Shown one piece after another: positions 63,241 to 64,000 of a stretch of 64,000 nt of DNA. Positions within the stretch are counted from its first letter, which is position 1. Every line of letters begins with the position of its first letter. Origin of the DNA: Haematospirillum sp. H1815. Its GTDB lineage: Bacteria; Pseudomonadota; Alphaproteobacteria; Rhodospirillales; Rhodospirillaceae. The notes beneath the pieces are model-generated. The model saw only the letters and a list, made by a program, of their open reading frames with translations, made no database searches and was not told where the DNA came from. Made by a program: the position numbers and the translations under genes. The stretch lies in assembly GCF_012102705.1 (NCBI RefSeq), contig NZ_JAAVTA010000008.1, positions 62,001 through 126,000 of the forward strand. The letters run 5' to 3'.

Positions 63241-64000
63241 ATGCCGACTCTCTTGGTATCGCATCATGATTGCCTCGAGCACGAAACCGGAGGTTACCAC
63301 CCCGAAAACCCTGATCGCTTGCGCAGTGTTCTCCAGATCCTCGAAAGTGAGGATTTTTTTATGCTGCACCGCGAAGAAGCGCCACGTGCTACCCTAGAGC
63401 AGTTAACCCGCGTACATCCACAGTCTTATATCGACGATATTATGAGCCATATCCCCAAGCAGGGATATTATGCCATCGACAGCGATACACCGCTGTCACC
63501 GAAAAGCGGTGAAGCTGCGCTGCGTGCCGCAGGAGGTGTCTGTGCAGCCGTTGACGCCGTAGTTGCCCGGCAGGCTCGCAATGCTTTTGTTGCCGTCCGC
63601 CCGCCCGGCCACCACGCAACCCGAACCCAGCCCATGGGATTTTGCATTTTCAACAATGTCGCCATCGGGGCCATGCAAGCGCGGAGCATACACGGCCTTG
63701 GGAGAGTGGCTGTCATCGACTGGGATGTTCATCACGGGAACGGCACCCAAGACATTTTCTGGAATGATCCTGATGCGTTTTATGCATCAACACACCAGTT
63801 TCCCCTGTATCCCGGCACCGGAAGCGCAGAAGAAACAGGGGCACACAACAATATCGTCAACTGTCCTCTGCCGTCTGGGTCAGACGGAACCGTGTTTATG
63901 GAAGCGCTGGATAACCGCATCATACCGGCCCTGAAAAACTTCAGACCGCACATCCTGTTCATTTCGGCAGGGTTTGATGCACACGGGCGCGACCCGCTGG
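63241..64000 (+). CDS. Histone-deacetylase-family amidohydrolase, C-terminus cut by window edge
   Basis: The frame is open from 63241 to the right edge (253 codons). Zinc-dependent deacetylase features include HPENPDRLRSVL, PPGHHA (121-126), the metal-binding DWDVHHGNGTQDIF at about 160-173 and SAGFDAHGRDP at the edge. Bacterial members deacetylate acetyl-lysines, polyamines or small amides. GGAG six bases before the ATG supports the start. It may be the enzyme reversing acetyl-phosphate-driven protein acetylation, which would link it to pta/ackA, but that is speculation. Confidence 0.92.
   Translation, partial: MPTLLVSHHDCLEHETGGYHPENPDRLRSVLQILESEDFFMLHREEAPRATLEQLTRVHPQSYIDDIMSHIPKQGYYAIDSDTPLSPKSGEAALRAAGGVCAAVDAVVARQARNAFVAVRPPGHHATRTQPMGFCIFNNVAIGAMQARSIHGLGRVAVIDWDVHHGNGTQDIFWNDPDAFYASTHQFPLYPGTGSAEETGAHNNIVNCPLPSGSDGTVFMEALDNRIIPALKNFRPHILFISAGFDAHGRDPL

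Noticed and set aside
1-64000. Insertion sequences, transposases, tRNA genes, CRISPR arrays
   Set aside because: None was recognised on either strand; a dedicated tRNA and repeat scan would be needed to exclude them formally.

Overview
The window reads as chromosome from a moderately GC-rich alphaproteobacterium, most likely Rhodospirillales. Pointers to this are the DUF2325, DUF2794 and TIGR01459-type HAD proteins, an LptF of alphaproteobacterial type, and the lptF-lptD-surA-pdxA-rsmA and yfgM-bamB-der gene orders. The fermentation genes (pyruvate formate-lyase, acetate kinase, phosphotransacetylase, anaerobic-type serine dehydratase) suggest a facultative anaerobe. I cannot name the genus from sequence alone. 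No rRNA, tRNA, insertion sequence, prophage or CRISPR array was seen; the window is densely coding and ends inside a gene on both sides.

Layout. 1-2.6 kb: an edge-truncated DUF2325 gene behind a Fur-box-like site, a 71-residue protein of unknown function, and fpr. 2.8-5.6 kb: sdaC-sdaA (serine uptake and deamination to pyruvate). 5.6-6.4 kb: an 812-base gene-free stretch with an FNR-like site and inverted repeats. 6.4-13.4 kb: tldD, then a cytidylate-kinase-like / heme A synthase / orphan sensor kinase operon, and cheZ. 13.8-15.5 kb: an LrgA/LrgB pair and a lipocalin. 15.6-24 kb: a five-gene operon cstA-pflB-pflA-ackA-pta closed by a strong terminator. 24.1-30.3 kb: a LytS/LytTR two-component pair of the BtsS/BtsR type, two tandem orphan substrate-binding proteins and an FAD-linked 2-hydroxyacid dehydrogenase. 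30.5-38.4 kb: mixed housekeeping genes, an AEC transporter, pepA, an acyl-CoA dehydrogenase and a histidine-rich membrane protein. 38.5-45.1 kb: lptF-lptD-surA-pdxA-rsmA. 45.1-50.9 kb: gmk, yicC, a phosphopantetheinyl transferase, an SDR and a GGDEF/EAL protein. 51-56 kb: small proteins, then yfgM-bamB-der. 56.2-64 kb: glpT, corA, nadK, DUF952, pyrD, a HAD phosphatase, an MBL hydrolase and a truncated histone-deacetylase-like gene.

The main theme is pyruvate. Between 2.8 and 30.3 kb nearly every gene that is not general housekeeping makes, takes up, senses or consumes it: serine to pyruvate (SdaC/SdaA), candidate pyruvate carriers (CstA/BtsT type and LrgAB type), a BtsSR-like sensor pair, possible oxidation of a 2-hydroxyacid such as D-lactate, and conversion of pyruvate to formate and acetate with ATP gain (PflB/PflA, Pta, AckA). 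The individual family calls are firm. That they form one physiological system is inference. The substrates of CstA, LrgAB, the binding proteins and the FAD enzyme are not shown by sequence.

A second pattern is structural. Several 3' ends and operon junctions carry perfect GC-rich hairpins with no T tract, alongside four conventional T-tract terminators.
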